64,000 nucleotides of DNA from Rhizohabitans arisaemae (GTDB lineage: Bacteria; Actinomycetota; Actinomycetes; Streptosporangiales; Streptosporangiaceae). A model generated the notes under the pieces. That model ran no database searches and had not been told where the DNA came from. It was given only the letters and a program-made list of their open reading frames with translations. Both the position numbers and the translations under genes were made by a program. Within the stretch, counting starts at the first letter, position 1. Each line of letters starts with the position of its first letter. This document shows, one piece after another, positions 40,587 through 49,851 of this stretch. The DNA is taken from contig NZ_BLRH01000060.1 of the NCBI RefSeq assembly GCF_025996515.1, positions 682,001 through 746,000 of the forward strand, read 5' to 3'.

Positions 40587-42287
40587 ATGGAATCGGAGAC
40601 GGTGAGCGTGGACCCGGCCACGGCCACGCCACAGCAGGTGCTGGAGGCGACACTCCGGCTGGCCGCCGCGTGCGCCCGGCTTCCCGTCCCCGGCTCGGGT
40701 GCGGCCTGCATGGAGCGGGCGGCGCTGCTGGGGGACGTGGCCGACGCGGTGGAGGTGGCGCTGGCCCCGCTGGTGGAGCGCATCGACTCCTGCGGGCAGG
40801 CCAAGGCACACGGCTTCGCCGGGACGGGGGCGTGGCTGGCCACCGGGCTTGGGACCCGTACGGCGGTGGCCGCCGACCGGCTGGCCCTGGCCCGGACCCT
40901 GCGCCGGCTGCCGGAGGTGGCCGAGCGGTTTGAGGGGCATCGGCTTCCTGCGGGGTACGCGGCGGCGATCTGCCGTGCGGTCAGGCACCTGGACGACGCG
41001 GACACCGCGGCGGCGGAGGGGATCCTGCTGAGACTGGCCGAGGCCGGGGGGACGGTGGAGCAGGTCCGCAAGGCGGGGGAGCGCATCGTCGAGACTGTGC
41101 GGGGCGACTCCCCCGACGGCGACACCCGCAGGGGGTACGCCGATTCCTGGCTTGAGGTGAACGACTCCCCGGACGGCGGGGCGTGGGTGAACGGGTGGCT
41201 GGACCCCGAGCTGAAGCAGCTTCTGCAGTCCAAGCTGGACCCGCTGACCTCCCGGACGGCCTCCGCCGGTGCGGGGACGCGGGGCAGGCGCAACGCCGCC
41301 GCCCTGCGCACCTTCTTGACCCGGGACGGGCGGGGCCAGGAAGCCGTCGTCGTGATCACGTTGGCGGGCACCGGGGCCGGGGTCGAATCCGGTGGTGTCG
41401 CGCCGCCTTCGGACGGCCCGGCACCGCCGGGTGGGGCGGGGAGGTCGTGCGACGGTGCCGCGTCCTCGTCTGGCACGGCCGCCGCAGGTGCGGGCGAAAG
41501 CCCGCAGGGAGCCGTGACCGGTTCCCTGTCCGGTGACGTGGTTCCCCTTGCCCGGCGGTCCGGCCGCGCCCCCGTGTTCGCCCCCGGTTCCCCGGAGGCG
41601 GCTGGGCGGGGCACCGCGGCCGGGACCGGGGAGGCGGCCGGAACCGGGCCGTCGCCGGGATGTGCCCCGCGTTCCAAGGCGGCGCGGCCTCTCACCGGTG
41701 AGAGCGGAAAGGCCGACGGGCCAGCCCGGGAAGATGGCGGCGGGCCCGCCCGGGAACCCGGATCGGAAGCCGACACCGGGAACGCCGCCGATCCCCGGAC
41801 CCCGCCCGGCCTCCGGGTCGCCCCCGGCGCCGGTGCTGGTGCGGTCACCGGTCCCGCTGGCACGGGCCGATGGGAGATCGTCGACGCCCGCCTGGCAGAC
41901 GGCACGCCGCTCAGCGCGGCCCAGGCCAGGCGGATCGCCCTCAACCACGGGGTTTCGGTGCTGCTGCTCGCCGGTGACGGCAGGCCGCTCTACCTGGGAC
42001 ACAGAATCCGGTTCGCCTCCGATGCCCAGCGCAGGGTGCTGGCGGTCCGCTACGCCTCCTGCGCGGTGGACGAGTGCGACGTCCCGTCCCGGGCGTGCGA
42101 GGTGGACCACGTCGAGGGGTGGGAGTTCGGCGGCCCGACCGACATCACCAATCTGGCCTGCGTGTGCGGGTTCCACAACCGGCACAAGGCCGACCATCCC
42201 GGTGCCTATGAGATCGTCCGCAAGGCGGACGGGACGGTGGTGTACCGGATCCTCCGGCCACCCTGGATGCGAAAACACGCCGCCTGA
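40587..42287 (+). CDS. DUF222 / HNH endonuclease domain protein (13E12 family)
   Basis: The 566-residue protein has an N-terminal DUF222 helical region (about 15-260). About 180 residues of low-complexity Gly/Pro/Ala/Ser linker follow. The C-terminal HNH nuclease domain (about 470-545) has CEVDHVEGWEFGGPTDITN, then CVCGFHNRHKADH, with the Cys and His ligands of the HNH fold. Such genes are multicopy in actinobacteria and may be mobile or homing-like; function is unproved. The linker is longer than in most relatives. The gene stands alone, 781 bases from the CRISPR array. Confidence 0.88.
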   Translation: MESETVSVDPATATPQQVLEATLRLAAACARLPVPGSGAACMERAALLGDVADAVEVALAPLVERIDSCGQAKAHGFAGTGAWLATGLGTRTAVAADRLALARTLRRLPEVAERFEGHRLPAGYAAAICRAVRHLDDADTAAAEGILLRLAEAGGTVEQVRKAGERIVETVRGDSPDGDTRRGYADSWLEVNDSPDGGAWVNGWLDPELKQLLQSKLDPLTSRTASAGAGTRGRRNAAALRTFLTRDGRGQEAVVVITLAGTGAGVESGGVAPPSDGPAPPGGAGRSCDGAASSSGTAAAGAGESPQGAVTGSLSGDVVPLARRSGRAPVFAPGSPEAAGRGTAAGTGEAAGTGPSPGCAPRSKAARPLTGESGKADGPAREDGGGPAREPGSEADTGNAADPRTPPGLRVAPGAGAGAVTGPAGTGRWEIVDARLADGTPLSAAQARRIALNHGVSVLLLAGDGRPLYLGHRIRFASDAQRRVLAVRYASCAVDECDVPSRACEVDHVEGWEFGGPTDITNLACVCGFHNRHKADHPGAYEIVRKADGTVVYRILRPPWMRKHAA

Positions 42288-42597
42288 ACCGGCCCCGGCG
42301 ACCGGCCCCATCCGACGGGATCGCGGCCGGCGAGACCTATGGGCCCGTACGTGGGTACACGGCGGCGTACCCTCACTCGGGCCCCGTTCTCCACGTCTGT
42401 GAGGGTGGAACGGTGAGGGTGGAACGGCTTCGTGGAGGACCAACGGTCCTGAACAAGCTTGCCCTTCACGCCCCCTGTGGGATGAGCCGGACTGGCTGAT
42501 GTCCTGGGGACTGCCAAGACCTGATCCGCATGTGGGATCGAGCCGCTATCCCTCACCTACGAAGTGAACTGTCAGGAGACCTCCCTACCCTGAGCCG
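42288..42597. other. Intergenic region with a 14-bp tandem duplication
   Basis: GTGAGGGTGGAACG occurs twice in direct succession at 42399-42412 and 42413-42426. The rest of this 310-nt space shows no gene, strong hairpin or clear promoter that I can support. Confidence 0.5.
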
Positions 42598-43095
42598 GTG
42601 AGCATGAATGGGAACTATCTACGGGTAACGACCGCCCAACTGGCTCAGGCGATCGGGGACCCGGAATGGGCCGTGGGTTTCGCCGAGGCGGTCATGGATG
42701 CGGAGGACGACGTACAGCGACGACCGTTCGATGCCCGTTATCTCACGACCCACAAAGCGTGGCATGCGATCGGCTTCCTCCTTGAGCAGGTCGGCTTTCC
42801 GGTGGACATCGTCTATGGGGAGCAGACCTTCACCGATGAGGACTGGGGGTATGAACCACCGAAGTATTTGGACGCTGAGCAGGTTCAGCTCGCTGCCGAT
42901 GCGCTAGCCAAGATCTCCTTCAACGATCTTGTTGAAGATACCGATCCGGCTGACCTGACCCGAGCTGAGATCTACCCGCAGATGTGGGACGAGCCCGATG
43001 CGCTCGTATGGGTACAAAGCTGGTTTCAGCCGATTGTGCCCTTTTTCAAGGCTGCCGCTCGATACGGCGAGGCCATAATCGTGTGGATCGATTGA
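42598..43095 (+). CDS. YfbM-like (DUF1877) protein
   Basis: The 165-residue protein resembles the YfbM/DUF1877 family: N-terminal MSMNGNYLRVT, central THKAWHAIGFLLEQ, and a late YPQMWDEPDALVWVQSWF. Family members are small cytoplasmic proteins of unknown function, often found near polymorphic-toxin immunity genes. The GTG at 42598 gives the N-terminus expected for the family; an ATG two codons later is possible. Base composition is less GC-rich than its neighbours, which may indicate recent acquisition. Confidence 0.8.
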   Translation: MSMNGNYLRVTTAQLAQAIGDPEWAVGFAEAVMDAEDDVQRRPFDARYLTTHKAWHAIGFLLEQVGFPVDIVYGEQTFTDEDWGYEPPKYLDAEQVQLAADALAKISFNDLVEDTDPADLTRAEIYPQMWDEPDALVWVQSWFQPIVPFFKAAARYGEAIIVWID

Positions 43096-43173
43096 AACGG
43101 CGCCTTTCAGAAACCCCGATCACCACCCCAAGAGACTCCGATCGGCACAGATCACTGTGTACCCAGCATGGGA

Positions 43174-44256
43174 TCACCCAGCCGACCACTCCCCGGTACG
43201 GGCGAAGCACTCGAGCTCGGCCTCGTAGGGTGCGGGATCAAGACCACGCGCGCGAACCCACTCCGCACTCAGATGCGTCAACCGGTAGAACTCGGCACCG
43301 TCCCCGATGAGCGCGACGACACTGCCCTGTCCCCCGGCGGCGCGCATTCGCGACACCAGATGGCATAAACCCCACAGATTAGTGCCGGTCGACGGTCCAG
43401 CCTCTATGCCGACCGTACTGCGCAGCCACCGCATCGCCGCGATCGAAGCGGCGTCCGGTACGGGAATCACCAGATCGATCACCGTCGGCAGAAAGCCGGG
43501 CTCGATGCGCGGTCGGCCGATGCCCGGGATACGCGACGGCATCCCCGTGGTGTAGTCGTCGCATCCGCTGGCCCACGCCGGGAAGTAGGCGGAGTTCTCC
43601 GGGTCCACCACGGCCAGCCGGGTCAGGTGGCCGTGTCGCCGCAGGTGACGCCCGATCGCCGCCGATGTGGCACCGGTTCCCGCACCGGTCGTGATCCACT
43701 CCGGGACAGGATTCGGCTCGCCTTCCAGCTGACCGAAGATCTCGTCGGCGATCGTCGGGCCGTCCCAACCGGCTACCGCCCGTTCAGCGTCGGTGAAGTG
43801 GTCCAGAAAGTAGCCGCCGTAGCGCGCGGCCAAAGCACGGGTCTCCTCCTGAATCGCCGCGGGTGGCTGCTCTGCCACCTGCCACTGCCCACCCTCGCGC
43901 TCGATTCGGTCCAGGACTTCCGCCGGAGTCTTCGCCGGCACGACCGCGGTGAACGGCACGTCCAGCAGCTTGGCGAACAGGGCTCCGGCGACCGCGACCG
44001 CCCCGCCTGTAGCCGCGAAAACGGGCGTGCCTGCTCTGATCGCCCCGTCGGCGACCGCCTGACAGAACATGGCACGAACCAGGCGGTATTTCATGCTGCC
44101 CGTGGGGAGCGTCGATTCGTCCTTGAGGTAGATCTCGATGCCTTCAAGCGCAGGCATGCGAAGCGGCCGAAGCGGTGTGGGCGTGAGACCTGGCCCGTCT
44201 GCCCGTACGCGCCTGATCGCGTCAGCCGCCCATACGTGGGGATGAACCGCACTCAT
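43174..44256 (-). CDS. Cds1-like PLP-dependent enzyme (cysteine desulfhydrase/cysteine synthase fold)
   Basis: The 360-residue fold-type II PLP enzyme resembles mycobacterial Cds1, which breaks L-cysteine to H2S, pyruvate and ammonia. The Schiff-base lysine lies in LKDESTLPTGSMKYR (about residue 53). ITTGAGTGATSAAIGR is the phosphate loop; VDPENSAYFPAW, GIGRPRIEPGFLP and GPSTGTNLWG follow as in Cds1. The substrate-binding loop reads ATGGAVA, where mycobacterial Cds1 (from memory) has SSGSTA, so the substrate may differ. The ATG at 44256 is used; upstream residues in frame lack support. Stand-alone gene. Confidence 0.8.
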   Translation of the reverse strand: MSAVHPHVWAADAIRRVRADGPGLTPTPLRPLRMPALEGIEIYLKDESTLPTGSMKYRLVRAMFCQAVADGAIRAGTPVFAATGGAVAVAGALFAKLLDVPFTAVVPAKTPAEVLDRIEREGGQWQVAEQPPAAIQEETRALAARYGGYFLDHFTDAERAVAGWDGPTIADEIFGQLEGEPNPVPEWITTGAGTGATSAAIGRHLRRHGHLTRLAVVDPENSAYFPAWASGCDDYTTGMPSRIPGIGRPRIEPGFLPTVIDLVIPVPDAASIAAMRWLRSTVGIEAGPSTGTNLWGLCHLVSRMRAAGGQGSVVALIGDGAEFYRLTHLSAEWVRARGLDPAPYEAELECFARTGEWSAG

Positions 44257-44583
44257 GTGCCGGACAGTACTGGGAACGCAGCCGCGTCCGGTGTCGACCA
44301 AAGCGCCTACCAGGGAAACACAAGTTCACGTGCTGTACGGCACTCACCCGGCCGACTCCGGAGCCTCTTGTTCCGAGCCCGCTCGGAGCAGGCCAGGTCA
44401 TATGTCGCCGGTGCCGACCCATCGCGGGACACCTCTTAAGAAAACGTCCCCGGAAGACGTCCTCCGGAAAACCGGAGAACGCGAACGCCTGTCTGCCCGG
44501 ACGGTCCAGGTGCCTTCAGGTCAGCAGGACCGCCACCGGGTCGACGGGAAGAGCGGCTGCCGCAGGCCGTACCCGGCGATGGG
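44257..44583 (-). other. Gap with terminator-like hairpin after the P450 gene
   Basis: On the minus strand, downstream of the P450 stop, CTCCGG-TTTT-CCGGAG (44462-44477) is a perfect 6-bp hairpin. The run TTTTCTT follows a little later, after GACGTCTTCCGGGGACG. It may terminate P450 transcription. No gene is seen in the remaining bases. Confidence 0.4.
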
Positions 44584-45765
44584 TCACCAGGCGACCGGGA
44601 GCTCGACCAGGCCGCCGGTCAAGGTGTCGTGCCTCATCCGGAGGTCTTCGATCGGCACCGCCAGGCGCAGGGTGGGGAATCGCGGGATGAGCTGCGAGAA
44701 CACTTCCTGGAGTTCGATTCTGGCCAGCGGCGCGCCGATGCAGTAGTGCGGGCCGTGGCCGAAGGTCAGATGGGCGGCGCCGTACCGGTGGATGTCGAAC
44801 AGAGTCGGGTCGGTGAACTCCGCCGGGTCGTGGTTCGCGCCGCTGGTGTCCAGGATGACCAGTTCGCCGGAACGGATGAGCACATCGCCGACTTCGACGT
44901 CGGCATGGGCGTAGCGCGGGATGCCACCGCCGTTTCCGCTCTTGGTGGGCGACCTGAGCATCTCCTCGATCATTGCGCCGATCATGGAGGGATCGTCCAG
45001 CACGGCCTGACGCTGAATCGGGTTGGTCAGCAGCAGAAGGGTCCCCAGCCCGATCTGCACCACCGTGGTCTCATGTCCTGCGAACAGGACCCCCATGGAC
45101 ATCATGGCGATCTCATCGTCCGCCATCTCTCCGGCGAGACACATCCGGGAGATGACGTCGTCTCCAGGTTCCGCGCGTTTACGGACAACCAGCTGCGAAC
45201 CGTACGCGTACAGCTCGTTGAGCCCCCAGGAGGAGCGCTCCCTGTCGGTGACGTCTCCTGCGGCCTCCGACCAGGTACGGAATTCGGCTCGATCCTCATA
45301 GGGAACGCCGAGCAGCTCGCAGATCACCAGAATGGGCAGCGGTAGCGCGATCGCTTGGTGCAGGTCGGCGGGCGATCCGTTCTTGGCGAGCTCGTCCAGG
45401 AGTTCGGTGGTGAGCGTCGCGACGCGCGACCGTAGCCTGCGCATCCGCCCTGGTGAGAAGTGGGGCTGGAGCAGCGAGCGCATCCGGGCGTGATCGGCTT
45501 TCTCGGTCTCGTGGTTCCCCATGGGGCCGCCGAACAGCAGTGACTCACCCATCCGTGCCGCTTTGTCCGGCTCGGGGTGGGAGCGGCCGAACCGGTCGTC
45601 GGCGAGCAGGGACCGGACCTCCTGATAGCCGGTGACCAGCCATGCCTCATGACCGACTGAAGTGCGGACCCGGTGCACCGGTCCCTGCTCCCGGAGGGTC
45701 CGCAGCCTCGGCGGAAGTTCAAGGGGGTGCGCTTGCTCGAAAGGCAGCTGAATAGGTAGTGACAT
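44584..45765 (-). CDS. Cytochrome P450 (bacterial class I)
   Basis: The 393-residue soluble P450 has the I-helix oxygen motif LFAGHETT, the K-helix ExxR in EEMLRSPT, and the heme-ligand loop FGHGPHYCIGAPLAR with the thiolate Cys. It resembles the CYP105/107-type secondary-metabolism and xenobiotic P450s of actinobacteria, but the substrate is not predictable. The ATG at 45765 lies nine bases after GGGAG, better spaced than the ATG at 45771. No ferredoxin gene is adjacent. A TetR gene is divergent, with a palindromic intergenic region. Confidence 0.92.
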   Translation of the reverse strand: MSLPIQLPFEQAHPLELPPRLRTLREQGPVHRVRTSVGHEAWLVTGYQEVRSLLADDRFGRSHPEPDKAARMGESLLFGGPMGNHETEKADHARMRSLLQPHFSPGRMRRLRSRVATLTTELLDELAKNGSPADLHQAIALPLPILVICELLGVPYEDRAEFRTWSEAAGDVTDRERSSWGLNELYAYGSQLVVRKRAEPGDDVISRMCLAGEMADDEIAMMSMGVLFAGHETTVVQIGLGTLLLLTNPIQRQAVLDDPSMIGAMIEEMLRSPTKSGNGGGIPRYAHADVEVGDVLIRSGELVILDTSGANHDPAEFTDPTLFDIHRYGAAHLTFGHGPHYCIGAPLARIELQEVFSQLIPRFPTLRLAVPIEDLRMRHDTLTGGLVELPVAW

Positions 45766-45790
45766 ACCCATCTACTCCCGACATTCCCCG

Positions 45791-45839
45791 TTTATATACT
45801 TGGCAGTTAACAAAGCTACATGTACATCTTTAAGTAAAC
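45791..45839. promoter_or_regulatory. AT-rich divergent promoter with TACATGTA palindrome
   Basis: The 85-nt space between the P450 and TetR genes is AT-rich. It contains the perfect palindrome TACATGTA (45817-45824), flanked by AAAG and CTTT, plus GTTTA and TAAAC near the ends. It is a candidate TetR operator controlling both genes; this is inference from symmetry and placement. Confidence 0.45.
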
Positions 45840-45856
45840 AAGAGGCGTGACTAAGC

Positions 45857-46435
45857 GTGATGAGCACCACCGGGCAGGCACCGATCCGCCGTCTGCCGCG
45901 AGCCGAACGACGTGAGCAGATCCTGGACGCGGCCACCCAAGCCTTCGCCCGGACCGGATACAGCGCCACCAGCCTGGACGACATCGCCACCGAGGCGGCG
46001 ATCACCCGCGTCCTGCTGTACCGGCACTTCGACTCCAAGGCCGATCTTTACCGGGCCGTCCTCGACCGTGCCTGTCTCCGCGTCCTGGAGGAGGTGCGAG
46101 GCGAGGAGTACGACGAGGGTTCCCTTGTCGCGCTGCTTGACGCGGCCGCCACTGACCCGGGCGGGTTCCGGCTCCTGTTCCGGCACGCCGCCCGCGAACC
46201 CGAGTTCCGCGAGTTCACCGACAACATCACCAGGCTCTCCACCGAACTCACCCGGCGGAGCCTCGCCCGGCGCGTCCCCGCCGGTCCCTGGCTGGACTGG
46301 GCGTCGGCCGTCATCCCCGCGTTCACCATCGAAGCCGTCATCGCCTGGCTCGACGCCGGTCAACCCGACCTGCCGACGGCGGCCGACCGCATCAACCTCG
46401 CCATCCAAGGCGTCATCCAAGCCGCCCAAACCTGA
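45857..46435 (+). CDS. TetR-family regulator divergent from P450
   Basis: The 192-residue protein has a canonical TetR DNA-binding domain: RREQILDAATQAFARTGYSA, SLDDIATEAAITRVLLYRHF, DSKADLYRAVL. The C-terminal helical ligand domain is unrelated to that of the paa regulator. The GTG at 45857 follows GAGG by 11 bases; an ATG is the next codon. It is likely to repress the P450 gene and itself through the palindromic region between them. Confidence 0.9.
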   Translation: MMSTTGQAPIRRLPRAERREQILDAATQAFARTGYSATSLDDIATEAAITRVLLYRHFDSKADLYRAVLDRACLRVLEEVRGEEYDEGSLVALLDAAATDPGGFRLLFRHAAREPEFREFTDNITRLSTELTRRSLARRVPAGPWLDWASAVIPAFTIEAVIAWLDAGQPDLPTAADRINLAIQGVIQAAQT

Positions 46436-46798
46436 CGTCTGCCGACGGCCGAAGAAGGTGGCAGGAGAAAGCGGTACGGCCTGTGGGGTTCAAGCGAGCA
46501 CCATCCGCGGCGGGCAGCGGCCGTTGGCACGGGCCTGGGTTCAAGGCCAGGCTTACGGAGACCAGATGCAATGCCGGGTACGGGAATCGTACGGTCAACG
46601 TAGAAACCGCTTTCCGGCGCTCGCGCCTTCTTCGGGCCGCCCTCAGCCTCTCGACCACGGACACCTGGCCGAGCACGTCCTGGTGTATCGGTGAAAGGGT
46701 CGACCGTTACCTAGGATCTTTGCGTCGGTATCCGATGAAGAGGTGTCTCAGATCCACGAAGAGTACCCACAGCCACTTTCGTCCCCAGGAGTAGCCGC
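46436..46798. other. 363-nt gap, nothing recognised
   Basis: The space between the TetR gene and the flavoprotein gene holds small open frames without ribosome sites or family matches. No strong hairpin or RNA gene was seen. The promoter of the flavoprotein gene must lie near its right end. Confidence 0.4.
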
Positions 46799-47344
46799 AT
46801 GACCTCTGCCGGAAAGGTGCTCTATCTCGTCGTTTGCGGGGCCGGGCCCGCCGGCGAGATCGGGACGCTAGTCGGACTTGCCCGGCAGCACGGCTGGATT
46901 CCCCAGGTGGTCGCGACTCCGGCTGCACTCGCTTTCATCGACGTGCCCGAGTTGGAGCGGCTCACCGGGCGTCCGATCCGGAGCCGATACCGCTCCCCCG
47001 ATGAGCCGAAACCGCCCCGGGCGGACGCCGTCATCGTCGCCCCCGCGACCTTCAACACGATCAACAAGTTCGCGCAGGGCATCGCGGACACCTACGCCCT
47101 CGGGGTGCTCGCCGAAGCAGTCGGCCTGGGCATCCCCGTCGTGGTACTCCCGTTCGTGAACAGCGCGCTCGCGGGACGGCTCCCCTTCCGGCAGAGTGTG
47201 GACCGGCTACGCGAGGAGGGCGTGTCCATCCTGCTCGGACCGGGCGCGTTCGAGCCGCACCCGCCAAACGGCGAGGCCGCCCCTCCGCCCTGGCACCTCA
47301 CGCTCACGGAGCTCGCCCGCCTTTCGGCAAAGCCCCATAAATGA
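46799..47344 (+). CDS. Flavoprotein of the HFCD/phosphopantothenoylcysteine decarboxylase-like family
   Basis: The 181-residue, single-domain flavoprotein fold opens VLYLVVCGAGPAGEIGTLV. The FMN-site segment ADAVIVAPATFNTINKFAQG ends in GIADTYALGVL, as in HFCD proteins (lantibiotic cysteine decarboxylase EpiD, Dfp, UbiX-like). AGGAG lies seven bases before the ATG. No lanthipeptide precursor or Dfp partner domain is present, so a redox or decarboxylase role is possible but unassigned. In streptomycetes similar stand-alone genes are common. Confidence 0.8.
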   Translation: MTSAGKVLYLVVCGAGPAGEIGTLVGLARQHGWIPQVVATPAALAFIDVPELERLTGRPIRSRYRSPDEPKPPRADAVIVAPATFNTINKFAQGIADTYALGVLAEAVGLGIPVVVLPFVNSALAGRLPFRQSVDRLREEGVSILLGPGAFEPHPPNGEAAPPPWHLTLTELARLSAKPHK

Positions 47345-47441
47345 TCAGTTCTGTACGGCTACGCACCTGCCTAGGGTGACGTTCCTGGTCTGCCAGACAA
47401 TCGTCATACCGGCTTAAGCCGACGAAGACTATCCGGCCCGA

Positions 47442-48380
47442 TCAGTCCCAGCCGGTCCGTTCACGCAGCCAGTCCAGCGCGATAAGGCCCTGAGCCCGCT
47501 GGAACGACCGCACGGTGGGCAGCCCAGGCGGATCGGGGAGGCGACTCTGCCACACCAGAAAGCCGGCGAAAGCCGCGACCACCCGGGTGATGGCCGGGTC
47601 GGGATCGGCGATCAGCTCCCTGGGAGGCGGACCGCCCTGCATCGCGATCGATGGTGCCATGGCCAGCCGATCGAACCAGGGCGCACCCACGCACGGATAA
47701 GCCCAGTCGACGAAGTAGACGCGATCGGGGGTCAGCAGGATGTTGTCGGCACGCAGGTCACCGTGGACCAGCGAGTCGCCCGCCGCAGCCGCCGCCCAGC
47801 CGGTTTCCAGCTCGACCAGCCCGTCCAAATGCCGGGACGCCCATGGATCAAGGCCGGAGACGTCCGAGTCGATCAGACTGCGCCAACCGCGGAACGCCGA
47901 GTCGAACTCCTCGGCGATCATCGGAAACGCGCACCCCGACGAAGCCGACATCACCGGCATGCGCTCCGACTCGGCGAACACCCGGTCGAGTTCGTCGCGG
48001 CGCCACGGGTTCATCGGATGACGCCCGTCGATGTCCTCGAATATCAGGGTGACCCAGTCGTCAAGCTCGAAGGTGTCCAAAAGCCTGGGTGCGGGCGCCG
48101 CCTCCGGCAAGGCGGCCGTGGCCCTGGCCTCGGCCCGGTAGAGACGGACCGCCACGTCGTTCTGTGCCGGACTGACCGCTTTGACGAACGCACGTCGCCC
48201 GGTGTCCACCCGAAGCCGTACGGCCGCACCCGGCGAGAAGCCCCCGTGCTGAGTGGCCGCCTCGATCACCTTGCCGCCGAGGAACCTCTCGACTCCGCTG
48301 CGAACAGGCGGATGCACGTCATCCCACGAGATCCGGACACCGGACGCAGGCGGATGCCGGCTCTCGGTTTCGACGGACAC
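47442..48380 (-). CDS. Phosphotransferase of the APH family
   Basis: The about 312-residue protein has the aminoglycoside phosphotransferase / choline-kinase fold. The catalytic loop is SLVHGDLRADNILLTPD (Brenner HxDxxxxN) and the metal site VYFVDWAYPCVG. An N-lobe Lys is likely in RRAFVKAVSP. The C-terminus ends LIALDWLRERTGW. Most such proteins in soil actinobacteria phosphorylate small molecules that are not known antibiotics, so a resistance role should not be assumed. The start is uncertain: GTG at 48380 is used because the conserved region begins soon after, but no good ribosome site is seen. Confidence 0.8.
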   Translation of the reverse strand: MSVETESRHPPASGVRISWDDVHPPVRSGVERFLGGKVIEAATQHGGFSPGAAVRLRVDTGRRAFVKAVSPAQNDVAVRLYRAEARATAALPEAAPAPRLLDTFELDDWVTLIFEDIDGRHPMNPWRRDELDRVFAESERMPVMSASSGCAFPMIAEEFDSAFRGWRSLIDSDVSGLDPWASRHLDGLVELETGWAAAAAGDSLVHGDLRADNILLTPDRVYFVDWAYPCVGAPWFDRLAMAPSIAMQGGPPPRELIADPDPAITRVVAAFAGFLVWQSRLPDPPGLPTVRSFQRAQGLIALDWLRERTGWD

Positions 48381-48730
48381 AGCACATGACGCTATCGCCG
48401 GGCCCTCCTGCCGGCGCAATCGATTTTCGCCCCAAGCCCGTCGGCATAGCGATCCCGATCCATCGCGAAATCGCCATGAAACACTTCCCCGCTCCAAAAC
48501 GCGACCACCGGGTCCCGAACGGGGGTGAAGTCGTGGATGAGGACAATCGTGTGCGCACCCGATCCTGCTTCAGGATCCCGGCATAGGCCTACGACAGAAC
48601 CCGCGAATCGAAGATCGTCTCTGCCTCATCTCGATTCATGGCTCCCGGTAGCCGCCGATCACACAAGACGACACAACCGCCGGGCTGTACCGCCCCGCCG
48701 GAGACCGCCGATGTGCCGGGGAAGCGCCTG
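48381..48730. other. 350-nt gap, nothing recognised
   Basis: Between the phosphotransferase start region and the end of the GNAT-chorismate mutase gene (both minus strand) I see no gene, repeat or convincing hairpin. The phosphotransferase promoter must lie in its left part. Confidence 0.35.
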
Positions 48731-49606
48731 TCAGCCGGCCGTGCTTCGATGTTCGGCCAGCTCCAGCTCGATGAACGCGGAGATCATGGAACGCCAGACG
48801 GCCTCGGCGACCTCCGGGGCCAACCCTACGGCCTCCGCCTTCGACCTGGCTCCGGCCACGACCCGCTCCACCCGCTCCGGATCCCGTACGCCCTGTTCGT
48901 CGCGCTTGAATCCCGCGGCGGCCCGGACCAGATCCTGGCGGCGGGCGAGAAACCCGATCAACTCGGCGTCGATCGCGTCGATGCGATCACGGACCTCGGC
49001 GAGGGACGCGGGCGTCCTCGTCACCGGAAAGACCTTCTCCAGCTCCTCAAACTGCAGGTCGGGCCGCGTCGGAACGCCGAACCTCTCCTCGCCGTACGGA
49101 AACGGGGTCAGTTCTCCATTGCGGCGGTAGCCGCGGCGCTCGTACCAATCACCGAGATCCTCACGCTGCACGAGGGTCTTCAGCACCATCCGGCGGCACC
49201 CCCACTCCACCGTGATCCGCTCGGCCTCCCGCAGGACACGGGTACCCACCTGGGCGCCCTGCGCCGCCGGGCTGATGGCGAACATCCCGAAATAGGCGTC
49301 ATCCGCGTTGACCCGCTCCAGCTCGAAGCAGCCGATCAGCTCTCCGGCCCGCTCCGCGACCTGGACCATGGTGTACGGCTTCGCCATGACCTCCGCCAAG
49401 CCCTCGGGGTCGCAACGTGGTCCCGCCAGGAGATCCGACTCGGTGGTCCACCCCTGTCGTCCGCCGTCACCCCGATACGCGAAGTTCACCAGGTCGACCA
49501 GCGCCGGCACATCAGCCGAGGTCGCCGGGCGGAACAGCAGTTCGGGGCCGGAGGTCTGAGCGTGGTCGTCCACCGTCCGCTGCGTCATACCGTCCATACC
49601 GCGCAT
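48731..49606 (-). CDS. GNAT acetyltransferase fused to an AroQ-type chorismate mutase domain
   Basis: The 291-residue protein has two domains. Residues about 24-185 are a GNAT fold: LLFRPATSADVPALVDLVN, YFGMFAISPAAQGAQVGTRV (the acetyl-CoA loop) and DWYERRGYRR. Residues about 200-290 match an AroQ chorismate mutase: LAEVRDRIDAIDAELIGFLA, RRQDLVRAAAGFK and a late VWRSMISAFIELEL. In AroQ enzymes the Arg of the first helix, Lys of the second and Glu/Gln of the last bind chorismate, and counterparts appear here. A fusion of these two is not usual. The start is one of three close in-frame ATGs (49606, 49597, 49588). Confidence 0.82.
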   Translation of the reverse strand: MRGMDGMTQRTVDDHAQTSGPELLFRPATSADVPALVDLVNFAYRGDGGRQGWTTESDLLAGPRCDPEGLAEVMAKPYTMVQVAERAGELIGCFELERVNADDAYFGMFAISPAAQGAQVGTRVLREAERITVEWGCRRMVLKTLVQREDLGDWYERRGYRRNGELTPFPYGEERFGVPTRPDLQFEELEKVFPVTRTPASLAEVRDRIDAIDAELIGFLARRQDLVRAAAGFKRDEQGVRDPERVERVVAGARSKAEAVGLAPEVAEAVWRSMISAFIELELAEHRSTAG

Positions 49607-49851
49607 CCACCCCGTCCGAGTCGCCGCACCGGTTCATCAGTTTGCCGATCAGTCACGCAGAGTACCAAGCGCACGAGAACTATCGGGGCATTCCCTCGTA
49701 TCAGCCGTCAAGCCGACAAGTCACTGCCCATCCACAATGAGGTATTAGACCGTATCTACCAGCGATATCCCGTAAGAGCGGATATTTCGGCATATTGAGA
49801 ACGGCGGCCGCAGGCCGCGGCGATGCTCACGCGCCACTGTTCATTCGTCAC

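Noticed and set aside
47410-47421. Perfect palindrome CGGCTTAAGCCG between convergent genes
   Set aside because: It has no loop and so cannot form a normal terminator hairpin; too short to call an operator without a partner regulator.
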